A stretch of DNA of 64,000 nt from Linnemannia hyalina (Eukaryota; Mortierellomycota; Mortierellomycetes; Mortierellales; Mortierellaceae). Of the stretch, positions 56,501 through 64,000 are shown piece by piece. The position numbers and the translations under genes are program-made. Position 1 is the first letter of the stretch; each line of letters starts with the position of its first letter. Below the pieces are notes generated by a model. It did no database searches. It saw only the letters and a list, made by a program, of their open reading frames with translations, and was not told the origin of the DNA. The stretch is from assembly GCA_019671135.1 (NCBI GenBank), contig JAHRHY010000009.1:2108001-2172000 (forward strand). Direction: 5' to 3'.

Positions 56501-56783
56501 CTCTCCATTAGCCTCATCGCCGGATGCCGACCCTGACCAACCCTCTTCGTTCAGTTTCAGTCTCCGGAAACGCACCTGCACAATCCGAATCCTGGAGGGG
56601 ATCAACTCTGAGGTAGAGACATTCGCGTTATCAACAGGACCTCGACTGCCCGAGTTGTTTGATCTGTTCACGGACGAGTCTGTCCCGGGCCCGTCGCGTG
56701 CGACGTTCATTTTTTCGATTGTCATCTTTAGCCTAGGCTTTCTGGTTGTCTTTCTCTCCATTGCCCTCACCAGCAAGCACTAG
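53565..56783 (+). CDS. large tail-anchored unknown protein, 1072 aa
   Basis: Single exon. The first 370 residues are disordered (Pro/Ser/Thr-rich). A short ordered block (RRPGAWTMEYWVGDTILYLC, about residue 385) follows, then another disordered region with an acidic patch (SNDDDDSENEEMERV). The main conserved-looking block lies at about residues 640-850: ADAILAHSMARMGVPGDRS, YKVPSFAFVSAEDPQTWVWW, a very basic helix (ERRKQNKKERRMGLRPSEKK, then RWRRFWSLK) and PPRFFRLVRDDSLVMG. One helix at the extreme C-terminus (TFIFSIVIFSLGFLVVFLSI) followed by ALTSKH predicts tail anchoring, so the body is cytosolic. I do not recognise the family. The long stop-free frame and ordered blocks argue it is a real gene. 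Confidence 0.75.
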   Translation: MDTQEQNKEAHTNNNNGVSSRPTVVAVDSPAMTTNPHESALRSSKAASVEGVATLPAESPSLTAAIDVSTQQSRPLEGQAEEETSQAPTQSAVLVRPSLISPNSPLSPSTPQLSLPPEGYTNLPIDHPIVRVNNPSPSPIPDTTPTTPASLSPGSTLRSRLRPLSVTIDLTSSPAGPSEPPAYVEQYQLQTMTPSSYETRPSSSLSIRQQLQHQHQHRGSLSFTPEPIVTSIAGTSGLGAGTGAESQLSPSTPIPVSASINLSLSGYRRPFLEEDELPDYISLTESNLPFTLPSARSITYKVSVTQGPAEFQPPQQGGQQDVSSSPLSPTPHQPTLGHQRSTSEAGPSTAVVVQDVAILNTPGNEAEPNHIQGGMDQEDSRRPGAWTMEYWVGDTILYLCYLMDPKMSAITELIPRSRTANTTTPARISNPFTLAGSSRPFAATNTNADPITAMTSQDVEQPPIAVSVDIPQTIAQDSSAAGTGTGTGSNDDDDSENEEMERVPTGHIRGGPPPISRTRYNTTRSFVTPQLAASSLTVITRRSTMPIPPLNPVAPASTVVHNAATTEEHATTEGQGASGSTSGSAAGAEASGPQEAVLSVTTPASSDVADQSAPAQDANVDANEPVAESSTTAAGPLPAVRHIRINDGYPGEEADAILAHSMARMGVPGDRSDSQGHAYNSALTSEFYKVPSFAFVSAEDPQTWVWWSTHHENNLQRCRQEGPNEEVMMWWRTRFDDDAMESKERRKQNKKERRMGLRPSEKKTLKERWRRFWSLKSSVPYRESMEVTMRVRGLYYAWREESYTGDEEMNDIQILTSSPPRFFRLVRDDSLVMGQRVKGGPVAEIVIHGSSNDGSLAAAAGRGDTLGGGTPSLFVGGESTHMTETLDAPPYGPIPSIRSDGSSITSNNGNTFMTQVSAATGGPVRSTVASTYIQRISHGRRSGASSMRYHFSDPETPAPTIGDERRHSLAPSEPASSRFSPLASSPDADPDQPSSFSFSLRKRTCTIRILEGINSEVETFALSTGPRLPELFDLFTDESVPGPSRATFIFSIVIFSLGFLVVFLSIALTSKH

Positions 56784-56894
56784 TAAGAAAATGGACGAAA
56801 CCTATAATAAAAGGACGCGTTTTTTCGCGTCTCTCTCTGCCCATCGGGACTTTGGACAGCTCAGTGGCTTGTCGCTGTTGCAACATCCGAAACA

Positions 56895-57000
56895 ACATCC
56901 GAAACAACAGACAGTAGCGGCGAGCTGTTCCCGGGTTCGTCGCACACAAAGCACTTATCGTCCGCGAGAGAGCAGAGGACCAGTAAAGGGCGAGATTTTG
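56895..57000 (+). repeat. dispersed repeat, copy 1
   Basis: The segment AACAGACAG...GAGCTGTTCC...GTTCGTC...GTCCGCGAGAGAG resembles 60312-60402 over about 90 bp, with scattered changes. Copy 1 also has a 12-bp duplication (CCGAAACAACAT) at its left side. The nature is unknown: perhaps part of a MITE or LTR. Confidence 0.6.
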
Positions 57001-57052
57001 TCCCAGCGCCTCTGCAGAAAAGATTGGAATATGACGCCCTAATTGGTCAACG

Positions 57053-57068
57053 TCGAAATATATTTCGA
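57053..57068. promoter_or_regulatory. perfect 16-bp palindrome
   Basis: TCGAAATATATTTCGA is its own reverse complement and lies about 180 bp upstream of the TATA box of the PAP2 gene. It could be a dimeric regulator site; this is inference. Confidence 0.35.
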
Positions 57069-57246
57069 AAGGGTGACGTTTACACTCTATAACTTGCATG
57101 ATGTAGTGTTGTGTCACGGACAGCGCAGGATGTGATGTCAGGGCAACGTTCGGGGGTTGTTTGCTCATTGATTGTCCAACAGACCTAGCTGCCTGTGATA
57201 TAATCACGCCCAAGGATCATCCCACGATATGGCAGTGAGGACAGGG

Positions 57247-57254
57247 TATAAAAG
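57247..57254 (+). promoter_or_regulatory. TATA box of the PAP2 gene
   Basis: TATAAAAG lies 157 bp upstream of the ATG, followed by a pyrimidine-rich start region. Confidence 0.55.
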
Positions 57255-57410
57255 ACCCTGTCCGACCTGAAATAAAGACCCCACTCTTGTTCTCATTCTC
57301 CCCTGCCTGCATTTACTTTACTGCCTCTTAACTAATCATTCGCATCTCTTAACAGCTCCATTTCGCCCCCTGCAATCGAAAACTGTTCGGGAACTTCTCT
57401 GCCTGCGAAC

Positions 57411-58610
57411 ATGAGTTTCTTCACTCGCAAGACGCACACGACTGCACAGCCGGCCGTCAATACTACCGCCGCGAATGGCCACCACGATATATACTCTATG
57501 CAGACTCGGCCGAAGTTTGGACAGTGGCTCAAATGGACATGGCTCGATATTCTAACCATGGCAGCCATGGGTGCTCTTGGCCTCGGAGTAAGTCAATGTT
57601 GGAATATTGAATTAAGATTTTTGGAGATAAAGGAGCCATGGAGCCGGTACTGATGTTTCGTTCTCCAGATCTACATGGCACATCCTGCCCCTTCTCGATC
57701 TTTCGCCGTCACCTTCTCAGATGGCGAGATAGTCTACCCCGAGTTTGCCTACCCTTTGCGCAAAGAGATTGTCCCCATTTGGCTCGCCGCCTTCCTGGCC
57801 GCCATCATACCCATTTTGGGTATCCTGATCATGCAAGTTCGCGTCCGCTCCTTCTGGGATGTTAACAACGGAATTATAGGCCTATTGTACTCGCTCATCA
57901 GCGCCGCTGTTTTCCAGGTCTTTGTTAAGTGGCTCATCGGGGGGCTGCGTCCTCATTTTCTCGATGTCTGCAAGCCTGATACCAGCCTGGCCACAGACAC
58001 CGGGTATAACAGGAAGGGATTCCAACAGCTCTACTTCACAAGGGAGATCTGCACTGGAGATGTTAATCAGATTGACGACAGTCTCGAGTCATTTCCCAGC
58101 GGACATTCGACTGCAGCCTTCGCCGGATTCGTTTTTCTCTACCTATACCTGAATGCGAAGCTCAAGGTCTTTTCTAACTACCACCCGGCCATGTGGAAGC
58201 TCATTGTCATATACGCGCCTGTACTCGGAGCTGTCCTGATTGCCGGCGCCCTGACAATCGACAAATTCCACAACTGGTACGATGTCGTGGCCGGAGCCGT
58301 GATCGGATCTGTCATGGCCTTCTCATCTTACCGCATGACGTACGCGGCCATTTGGGACTGGAGGTACAACCACATCCCTTTGAACCGCAATGCGCCGTTC
58401 CCCTACCTTCCAGAGAGTGGCGAGTTGGCGGGCCCTGTATTTACGAGAAAGGCTGGTTGGGGAGATGCTGCGGGGGTACTCGGACGAGGAAACGACCAGA
58501 GTTACCATGGCGATACGCATAATGCGAATCAAGATGGGTACCAAGCCAGTTCAGCAATCCCGCCAGGGACTGTAGGCGGGGGACATGCACAGCCTGAGAA
58601 CATAGTTTAA
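57411..58610 (+). CDS. PAP2-family lipid phosphate phosphatase (Dpp1/Lpp1-like)
   Basis: Two exons (57411-57587, 57669-58610), 372 residues, about six membrane helices. It dephosphorylates phosphatidate, diacylglycerol pyrophosphate or related lipids. Motif 1 KWLIGGLRP lies near residues 145-153 and motif 2 SFPSGHSTAAF near residue 200. Motif 3 is TIDKFHNWYDVVAG near residue 255: the catalytic His and Asp are present, but the Ser-Arg that usually opens motif 3 (SR-x5-H) reads Ala-Leu here. The C-terminal YRMTYAAIWDWRYNHIPLNR fits fungal diacylglycerol pyrophosphate phosphatase-like proteins. The tail is Gly/Asn-rich. Confidence 0.9.
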
Positions 58611-58995
58611 TAGAGCGCACAATATGGTACATAAAGTGCTCCAAAAAAGTGATCCATCTTTTTCTGAATTCATCCCTTTTTTGAAATGCTCATCATCCTT
58701 CTTTGCAATCAGCCCCGGGATGCCTCTCCATGATTGTGTTCATGCTTCTATCAGAGCTATCCCACCGAGTGATACTGATTCTGGAACAGATCTGTTCCAC
58801 ATTTTTTTTGGGAACTAATCACGTGTCACTCTATATGTTAACAGTACGAAAAAAGGGTGACTTTAAGAAGGTCCCAGGGACCAGGTACTGGGTCTAGAGA
58901 CGGGGGGGGGAGGGGTTATATTGTTCATTATATACACTTGTATCTTGCATTATTGTCAAAGAGGGATAGAAGATTGGAGAGTTTTGGGTAGTGAG
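58611..58995. other. convergent 3' region of the PAP2 gene and piggyBac relic
   Basis: No gene seen. It includes a G tract (58903-58910). Confidence 0.45.
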
Positions 58996-59459
58996 CTATG
59001 GAATACCATGATACTCGTTGGAACAATTTCGCTGTGCAGAAAGACATAAAGGCACCTTGCAGTAGGTACAACTCCAATAGGTTGGGGTCTTGAACTTGAA
59101 GTTCTCGTCCTTCAAATTAGTGGCCTTGTAGCGACAAAAGATACAGCTTGGGCGCCTCTTGTCTGTCTGCCCCGCGTGTGGGTAGTGCATGCCCTTATCG
59201 AGGAGTCGAATGGCGGGCAGATCAGACATGTTTTGGGTAACATACACAGTGCTCTTGGACGCTTCATGATCATCCTGCTTCTGGTGGTGTTGACTAGTTG
59301 CCTTGGGTTTCTGGGAGTCATTTGTGTTGCCTTCGGATGCCAGAGTCCAGGCCAATTCAACACGAAAATCTCGGTGAGAGAGAGTGCCAGTTCGTGAAGA
59401 GAGGGGGAACTGGGCGAAGTTTACTGCGATGATAGAGGCGCGATGAATTGCTGATGACT
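58996..59459 (-). pseudogene. piggyBac-type transposase C-terminal fragment
   Basis: The minus-strand open frame reads TLSHRDFRVELAWTLASEG, a linker, then RRPSCIFCRYKATN, TPTYWSCTYCKVPLCLS and NCSNEYHG. This is the C-terminal end of piggyBac (DDE_Tnp_1_7) transposases, with the H-x-x-FR helix followed by the Cys-rich zinc-binding domain that recognises the terminal repeats. The catalytic DDD core is absent upstream, where only noncoding sequence or a TAG is seen. It is a truncated relic, or a small zinc-finger protein from ATG 59355 (119 residues) if expressed. Confidence 0.6.
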
Positions 59460-60907
59460 ATGTGAGAGAGACAAGAGGGACTCCTATCACGTTTAATTGA
59501 TATTGATAAAAAAAATTCTCCAGAATCAATCCAAGGGATAACGCCGTTGTTAATATATCGGTCTATAGTCGGCTACCATTGGGCGCATTGAGTTCGGATG
59601 GGCTGTAACGCGAGGTAAGCGATGGATCTATGGTTGATAGTCGATCGAGGTATAAAGGCCCGAGAGCATGGTCTCGGGTGTCGTTGATCCTGGCTTTCAA
59701 TGATTCTCACAATGAGGGAAACATAAAGTCATTAGATCGGAATAATAGGAAGAAGAAAGCTGTCGTTCAGCTTTATTACTTCGATTCATTTTATTCTCAT
59801 TCCACTAACACCAGAGGACCCTAAAACGCCACTAAACTACACCTAAACACTAACAGCCAGGTACTTTTTTTTTTTTTTTACTTGCACACGCGCTTCTTTT
59901 GTTCCTCTACCTTGGTACTTCTCGATCCTCTCAAACGTTTGGAAATAGGTTGAGATAGCACGGTAGTCTCGCTCACAGACCTTGTCCATCTGTCTCTTTG
60001 CTGAACAACATTGTTTGTTCGTCTGTGCCTTGTCAGCGGTTCCTCTTCCTCCTCTTCCTCCTGCCGCTATTGCAACATGAACTTTAGCTAAGTGTGCTAT
60101 CCATGTCATATCAAGTTAGCCCAAGACGTAAGAGTGAATTGGCCACTGTGGTTATATCAAATTGGCCGCCACTTTTTTTTTTTGGGTTACATGCGCTAGA
60201 ACGCAGACGGCGGAAATTTTTGTGTTAAATTGAAATGGGGATTGTTCTTGGTCCGATAGACTTAGGCTACACTTTTGGTTGTGTTATCGTCTGTCATTGT
60301 GTCAGCAGTCAAAACAGCAGACAGCAATAGGAAGCTGTTCCAGAGTTCGTCTCACAAAAAACTCCCATGGTCCGCGACAGAGTGGAGAACTAGAGCGCGG
60401 ATTGTATTGGTTGTGAACTCAGTGCATTTCTAAAAAACGCAACGTGTGTAGACATCCAGCAACACCTGCTATTTGCTGTCGTGGCAATCAAACTAAGCGC
60501 AGTGCCCCTGATTTAGTGTATGGTGTCTGCCAGGCCGCCTGTGAAGAAGTCGAAGTTTAGTTTTTGATGTGGGTCTAGCCTGTTAGTTTAGAAGACGAGA
60601 TACGACTTGCTGCTCCACAGCGATCCAGAGTCACCGTTTGGATGGTGCGAGTTTTTAAAAGATGTGCCACACGAGCGGTTCTCTGGAATCCACACTGCAA
60701 GAATATTTGGGTTGTCCTTAAGATCTGGAACGACCCCCATCCTTGAAAAAGCAGCAAAATAAAAATAACTATCTAGCAAGCTTGGACATCCTCGCGTTCT
60801 TCGCCCTGTAGGATTCGGTTACAAACAAAAAAGAAACGCGAGCAAAAATGAAACCACTGATTGCTCGAGGAGCGGATACAATGATTTAGAGCGGAAGCTC
60901 CTTTAAT
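59460..60907. other. intergenic region with repeat remnants
   Basis: No gene supported. The minus-strand frame 59843-60109 starts and ends in simple sequence. It holds copy 2 of the dispersed repeat (60312-60402). Confidence 0.45.
60312..60402 (+). repeat. dispersed repeat, copy 2
   Basis: It resembles 56895-57000 (AACAGCAGACAG...GAAGCTGTTCC...GTTCGTCTCACA...GTCCGCGACAGAG), about 70-75% identical by eye. The two copies bracket the PAP2 gene and the piggyBac relic. Confidence 0.6.
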
Positions 60908-60978
60908 GAACTACGCAGGGGTCGAACCTGCAATCTCCTGATTCGTAGTCAGACGCCTTTCCATTGGGCCAGCAGTCC
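60908..60978 (-). tRNA. tRNA-Arg (anticodon ACG)
   Basis: The minus strand folds as a complete cloverleaf without intron. The acceptor stem is GGACTGC with GTAGTTC (two G-U pairs). The D arm is GGCCC..GGCG. The anticodon loop CTACGAA has stem TCTGA/TCAGG. The T arm is GCAGG TTCGACC CCTGC with a perfect stem and a B box. The anticodon ACG reads CGU, CGC and CGA after inosine modification. Confidence 0.93.
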
Positions 60979-61211
60979 ATTTTGATGATAGATATATCTG
61001 AAAATATATGTATCAAACTTACAATAATCATTAAGACATACGATCATCATCATTCTATCACGTGAAGGAAGAGTTGGTGGCGTGTTTGCCTTTTCCAAGG
61101 TACTTTTTCCGCGCCTGGACTCACACGCGTTGTCGCTGACAGTGAGGACTTTTAGTTGGATAAAATTGATGTGTCGTCACGGACGGGCACCTTTACCTTG
61201 AAAAAAAAAAA

Positions 61212-63731
61212 ATGCTCTATTTTACCGCGTTTTTTTCTTCTTCTGTTAGTTCCATCATCCTTTCTTCCTTTGCACTCAACAAACACATGCTGCCATTCAT
61301 TCAACACTGCAGAACCCAGCCCTCGCTCGCTATACCAGGTGGATTGCAGCTACCGCCAGAGGTCCTTGACATCATCCTCGCCCATCTCACACGACGCGAT
61401 CTTCTCTCCACTTCCCAGGTCTGCAAGGCTTGGCGTCCCTTGGCTTCCCACCACCTCTGGAAAAACATCGACAGCCTCCCTCTCAACAATGACTTTATGA
61501 TACTCGTCCCTACACATGGGCACCTAATCCAGCGACTCGACCTTATCCTTCATTCAAGGTCTGAACTCGAGGGAGCGCCCGGCGTCCTACTCGCCCAAAT
61601 CCTTCAGGATACACCTCGCCTGCACCACCTGTCCATCCAGCTCTTGGAGTATAACTCCAACGACATTGTGCCACCAGTGCTGAAAGCCATCAAGGACTAT
61701 GCCAGTGGGCAGCTGACCAGCTTCGGGCTCAAGGGCGTGTCCTGCCATATAGAGATCGAGGATGTTAAAGCCTCACTCCCTTCCCTCACACAGCTGACGC
61801 GGCTCGAGATGGACGGATTGACTACGGGGAATTTGCTCCTAATGTTGCCCTCTCTTCCACTTCTGACAGCCATCGCCCTCAGAGGAGATAGGAATAGAAC
61901 CCGAGGAGCGGGAACGATGAGTAGGGAAGTTTTTCAAAACGTCGGTATCGTCGCCATCGGGACCCTATTACCGCTCCTAAAGGATCTTACCGTCCACTTT
62001 AACAACAATATTCTCGCTGTCGGGCTAGAACACTTTTCCGAGTCTTGCACGCGGTTGACCCGAGTCGACTTGCGCGGATGCCAAGGAATTTTGTCTGATG
62101 GACTGACCTCCTTTTTGGGATCCCAGCCGCATCTGACACATGTTTGCTTGGCAGATACCCTTCTCCAGGACAGTGGTCTCCTCATCCTTGCCACGCCTGC
62201 CAGAGCTTCTCAATTGCGGGTCCTGAACATCCGGAAATGTCGCCTGGTGAAAGCGCATGGTGTCGGTCAAGTGGTCAGGGCGTGCGCTAATCTTCGGGAA
62301 CTCAACTTTTCACTCTGCCCCGCTGTCTGGATGGATGTTTTCGCGGGCACCTGGGCATGTCTTGGGCTTGTCCGACTGAACTTTGGAGGCATACATGGAC
62401 GTGCCCCGATTCAGGGTAGTTCTGATGCGTATGTGTCTCGAGTTGTCCAGGAGGGAGAGCTGGAACAAATGTACGCCCAGCTCGGTCGACTTCACTTATT
62501 ACAGGAGCTCACGTTGGTGCCGCTGCCATTTTACCTACGTCTTTTTGAGCTGGGTCGTACGTCGGTCGAGAATATGACGCGATTGGAACACATCTCGCTG
62601 GTGGATGCTGAGTCTGGATTGGAGGATCGAGATATAATCTGGTTGGCGACGCGGCTGCCCAGTTTGAGGACCCTAGACCTGGACAAACGCATGATACGAC
62701 GCAATTTGCTGCGGGATCTCGGGGACATTAACCGGTCGCTGAAGATCAATCTTCTCTACTCGCGGGATCTCTATGGCGACCGGAACCCCGACTTGGAGGC
62801 CACCGATGCGGAGCACTACGATACGGCGGACAGAGATGATTCCGGTTCCGATTCTGATTCAGACTCTAATTCAGACCCTGATTCAGACTCTGTTTCAGAC
62901 TCTGATTTAGACTCTGATTCACACTCTGATCCCGAAGGAGACAACATCCATTATTTCAGTACCGGTGGCGACGACAACGACGAAGACGACAACGACGACC
63001 CTTACTACAGTCCTGGCGAGGAGCCCTACCGACCAGCACACCTTGATCTTTCCGATTCCGATTCTGACGACGACGACGACGACGACGCCAACATTTTTCC
63101 TTATGCGATCCCATCCAGCGACAGCGACGACTATGATTCCTACGACGGCTATCATGAAGGCGATAGCGATGGCGATTTCTTCTGGCACTATCACACCTTT
63201 TACGACCCTACTTCGAATACACTTATGCCTTTCCCGTACCACATGGACCCTCAGGACGACTCCGATGAGGGGTCGGAGGAGGATTCGTCGGAAGATAACA
63301 ATACAGGATCGGACGGTTCGGGCAACGGCACCAGCTCTGGCAGTGAGGACAGTGGAAGAGGCAGTCAGTCGGAGCAGTCGTCCGTGGCAGAGTCTGATAC
63401 TGAGGAGGACAATTCAGGATCGAATGATTCGGGTGACGGCACCAGTTCTGGCGATGAGGATAGTGGCAAAGGCAGTCAGTCTGAGCAGTCGTCCGAGGCA
63501 GAGTCCGATACCGAGGGGGATGGCATAGTGTATGAATCGGGTGCCTCTTCCGAAGTTGGCAGCGTTGGTAATATCAGCGATGACGATCGAAGCCAGAATG
63601 GAGGCGAGCACAGTGACGAGTTTTCTTCTGGCGATGATGATGGTTCCGAAGATGCTTCATCTGCGGGGGACGACAAAATTGAGCAGGAAGACAACAAGGA
63701 CGAGGAGGACGAGGAAGAAGTAATACAGTGA
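61212..63731 (+). CDS. F-box/LRR protein with acidic Ser/Asp-rich tail
   Basis: The likely start is ATG 61287 (814 residues). The upstream in-frame ATG 61212 adds a hydrophobic stretch next to an A tract and is less convincing. The F-box (LPPEVLDIILAHLTRRDLLS, then QVCKAWRPLASHHLW) is followed by leucine-rich repeats to about residue 500 (for example TRVDLRGCQGI and LRVLNIRKCRLV, the AMN1/GRR1-like cysteine-containing type), so it is a probable SCF substrate adaptor. The last 280 residues are extremely acidic (SDSD, DDDD and EE runs), with a 37-codon tandem repeat (63305-63526). The stop at 63729 lies inside the acidic tract. The tract continues in another frame to 63930 (DGDESYSDDHYDGDD), so a frameshift has probably shortened the tail. 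Confidence 0.8.
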   Translation: MLYFTAFFSSSVSSIILSSFALNKHMLPFIQHCRTQPSLAIPGGLQLPPEVLDIILAHLTRRDLLSTSQVCKAWRPLASHHLWKNIDSLPLNNDFMILVPTHGHLIQRLDLILHSRSELEGAPGVLLAQILQDTPRLHHLSIQLLEYNSNDIVPPVLKAIKDYASGQLTSFGLKGVSCHIEIEDVKASLPSLTQLTRLEMDGLTTGNLLLMLPSLPLLTAIALRGDRNRTRGAGTMSREVFQNVGIVAIGTLLPLLKDLTVHFNNNILAVGLEHFSESCTRLTRVDLRGCQGILSDGLTSFLGSQPHLTHVCLADTLLQDSGLLILATPARASQLRVLNIRKCRLVKAHGVGQVVRACANLRELNFSLCPAVWMDVFAGTWACLGLVRLNFGGIHGRAPIQGSSDAYVSRVVQEGELEQMYAQLGRLHLLQELTLVPLPFYLRLFELGRTSVENMTRLEHISLVDAESGLEDRDIIWLATRLPSLRTLDLDKRMIRRNLLRDLGDINRSLKINLLYSRDLYGDRNPDLEATDAEHYDTADRDDSGSDSDSDSNSDPDSDSVSDSDLDSDSHSDPEGDNIHYFSTGGDDNDEDDNDDPYYSPGEEPYRPAHLDLSDSDSDDDDDDDANIFPYAIPSSDSDDYDSYDGYHEGDSDGDFFWHYHTFYDPTSNTLMPFPYHMDPQDDSDEGSEEDSSEDNNTGSDGSGNGTSSGSEDSGRGSQSEQSSVAESDTEEDNSGSNDSGDGTSSGDEDSGKGSQSEQSSEAESDTEGDGIVYESGASSEVGSVGNISDDDRSQNGGEHSDEFSSGDDDGSEDASSAGDDKIEQEDNKDEEDEEEVIQ
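63305..63526 (+). repeat. 111-bp tandem duplication in the acidic tail
   Basis: Two adjacent 111-bp units encode GSxxSGxGTSSGxEDSG and SQSEQSS-type sequence, about 85% identical. The period keeps the reading frame. Confidence 0.85.
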
Positions 63732-63930
63732 CGAGCAGGACGTGGATGGAGATGAATCATACTCGGACGACCATTACGACGGGGATGACGGCAGTGGATG
63801 CGATGCGTGCGATGTGGACGTGGGACACAACGACAAGTATAGTGGTTACGAGGATTGCGGGGACGATTACGACGACGATGCTGACCCTAACGATGTTAAC
63901 GGCGGAGGATACAATTCGAACGACTACTAG
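63732..63930 (+). pseudogene. out-of-frame continuation of the acidic tail
   Basis: In a different frame from the preceding ORF, about 65 codons remain open (from the GAC at 63730 to TAG 63928-63930) with the same Asp/Gly/Tyr-rich composition. This suggests one extra base near 63729 in an originally longer tail. Confidence 0.55.
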
Positions 63931-64000
63931 AAAGCTTCATCTCTTCAAGAATTTAATCCGCATCATTTTCCTTCTTCGGGTGCTTGACAGGAATTAAAAA

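Larger units (their letters stand above)
56784..57410. other. intergenic region and promoter of the PAP2 gene
   Basis: No gene. It carries a copy of a dispersed repeat (56895-57000), a perfect 16-bp palindrome (57053-57068) and a TATA box (57247-57254). Confidence 0.55.

Noticed and set aside
59843..60109. 88-codon minus-strand ORF after the piggyBac relic, as its missing upstream part
   Set aside because: No DDE-transposase motif, a poly-Lys end from an A tract, and no sensible splice to 59459.
63715..63731. Tiny intron (GTAATACAG) removing the stop at the end of the acidic-tail gene
   Set aside because: Nine bases is far below any spliceosomal intron size, and removal would not change the frame.
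1..64000. CRISPR arrays, bacterial operons or prophage
   Set aside because: All genes are eukaryotic with introns. The only arrays are microsatellites and coding repeats.

Overview
The window looks like nuclear DNA of an early-diverging filamentous fungus, most probably Mortierellomycota (inference). The supporting signs are short GT-AG introns whose acceptors are mostly TAG, several CAA- and CT-rich leaders, an ARM-NACHT-pentapeptide-WD40 gene family, and F-box/LRR genes alongside single-copy core eukaryotic genes. Nothing viral, no rRNA and no CRISPR array was seen. All exon boundaries were read by eye from splice consensus and conserved protein frames.

Left arm (1-13.3 kb): a tandem array of STAND/NLR-like genes. 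A 3' relic (about 447-818) is followed by copy A (2090-6682) and copy B (7942-13232). Each copy is broken differently. Copy A has lost exactly 561 bp covering the NACHT ATPase core and has a CAA-to-TAA stop between WD repeats. Copy B keeps the Walker motifs but carries a one-base frameshift after about 190 codons. The copies share a leader intron and duplicated flanks, and their identity is patchy, which suggests gene conversion. An F-box relic follows at 13.6-14.1 kb.

Middle (14.4-30 kb): dense housekeeping genes. These are ornithine carbamoyltransferase, a membrane-anchored CPFS glutaredoxin, a conserved hypothetical protein, COP9 signalosome subunit 1, a possible unannotated small gene, a secreted Kre9/Knh1-like wall protein, a nitrobindin-like haem-binding protein, an ACT-domain protein, a membrane-anchored SAM methyltransferase, a Bet1-type SNARE and an Ecm33-like GPI protein.

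Relic island (31.4-36 kb): a cyclophilin fragment, an F-box/LRR gene split by a 328-bp solo LTR with a 5-bp target duplication, a dead Tc1/mariner transposase, and two head-to-head copies of a retrotransposon gag fragment that form a long inverted repeat.

Right arm (36-64 kb): an Rtc5/MEAK7-type TLDc protein, a kelch receptor-like membrane protein, a 13-exon LtrA-family membrane protein, an unknown polytopic membrane protein (GC-AG intron), a 2.9-kb simple-repeat-rich intergenic region, a large tail-anchored unknown protein, a PAP2 lipid phosphatase, a piggyBac C-terminal relic, tRNA-Arg(ACG), and an F-box/LRR protein with a very acidic tail. Functional themes are cullin/F-box ubiquitination (CSN1 and three F-box loci), secretory and wall biogenesis, and a decaying innate-immunity-like NLR cluster.
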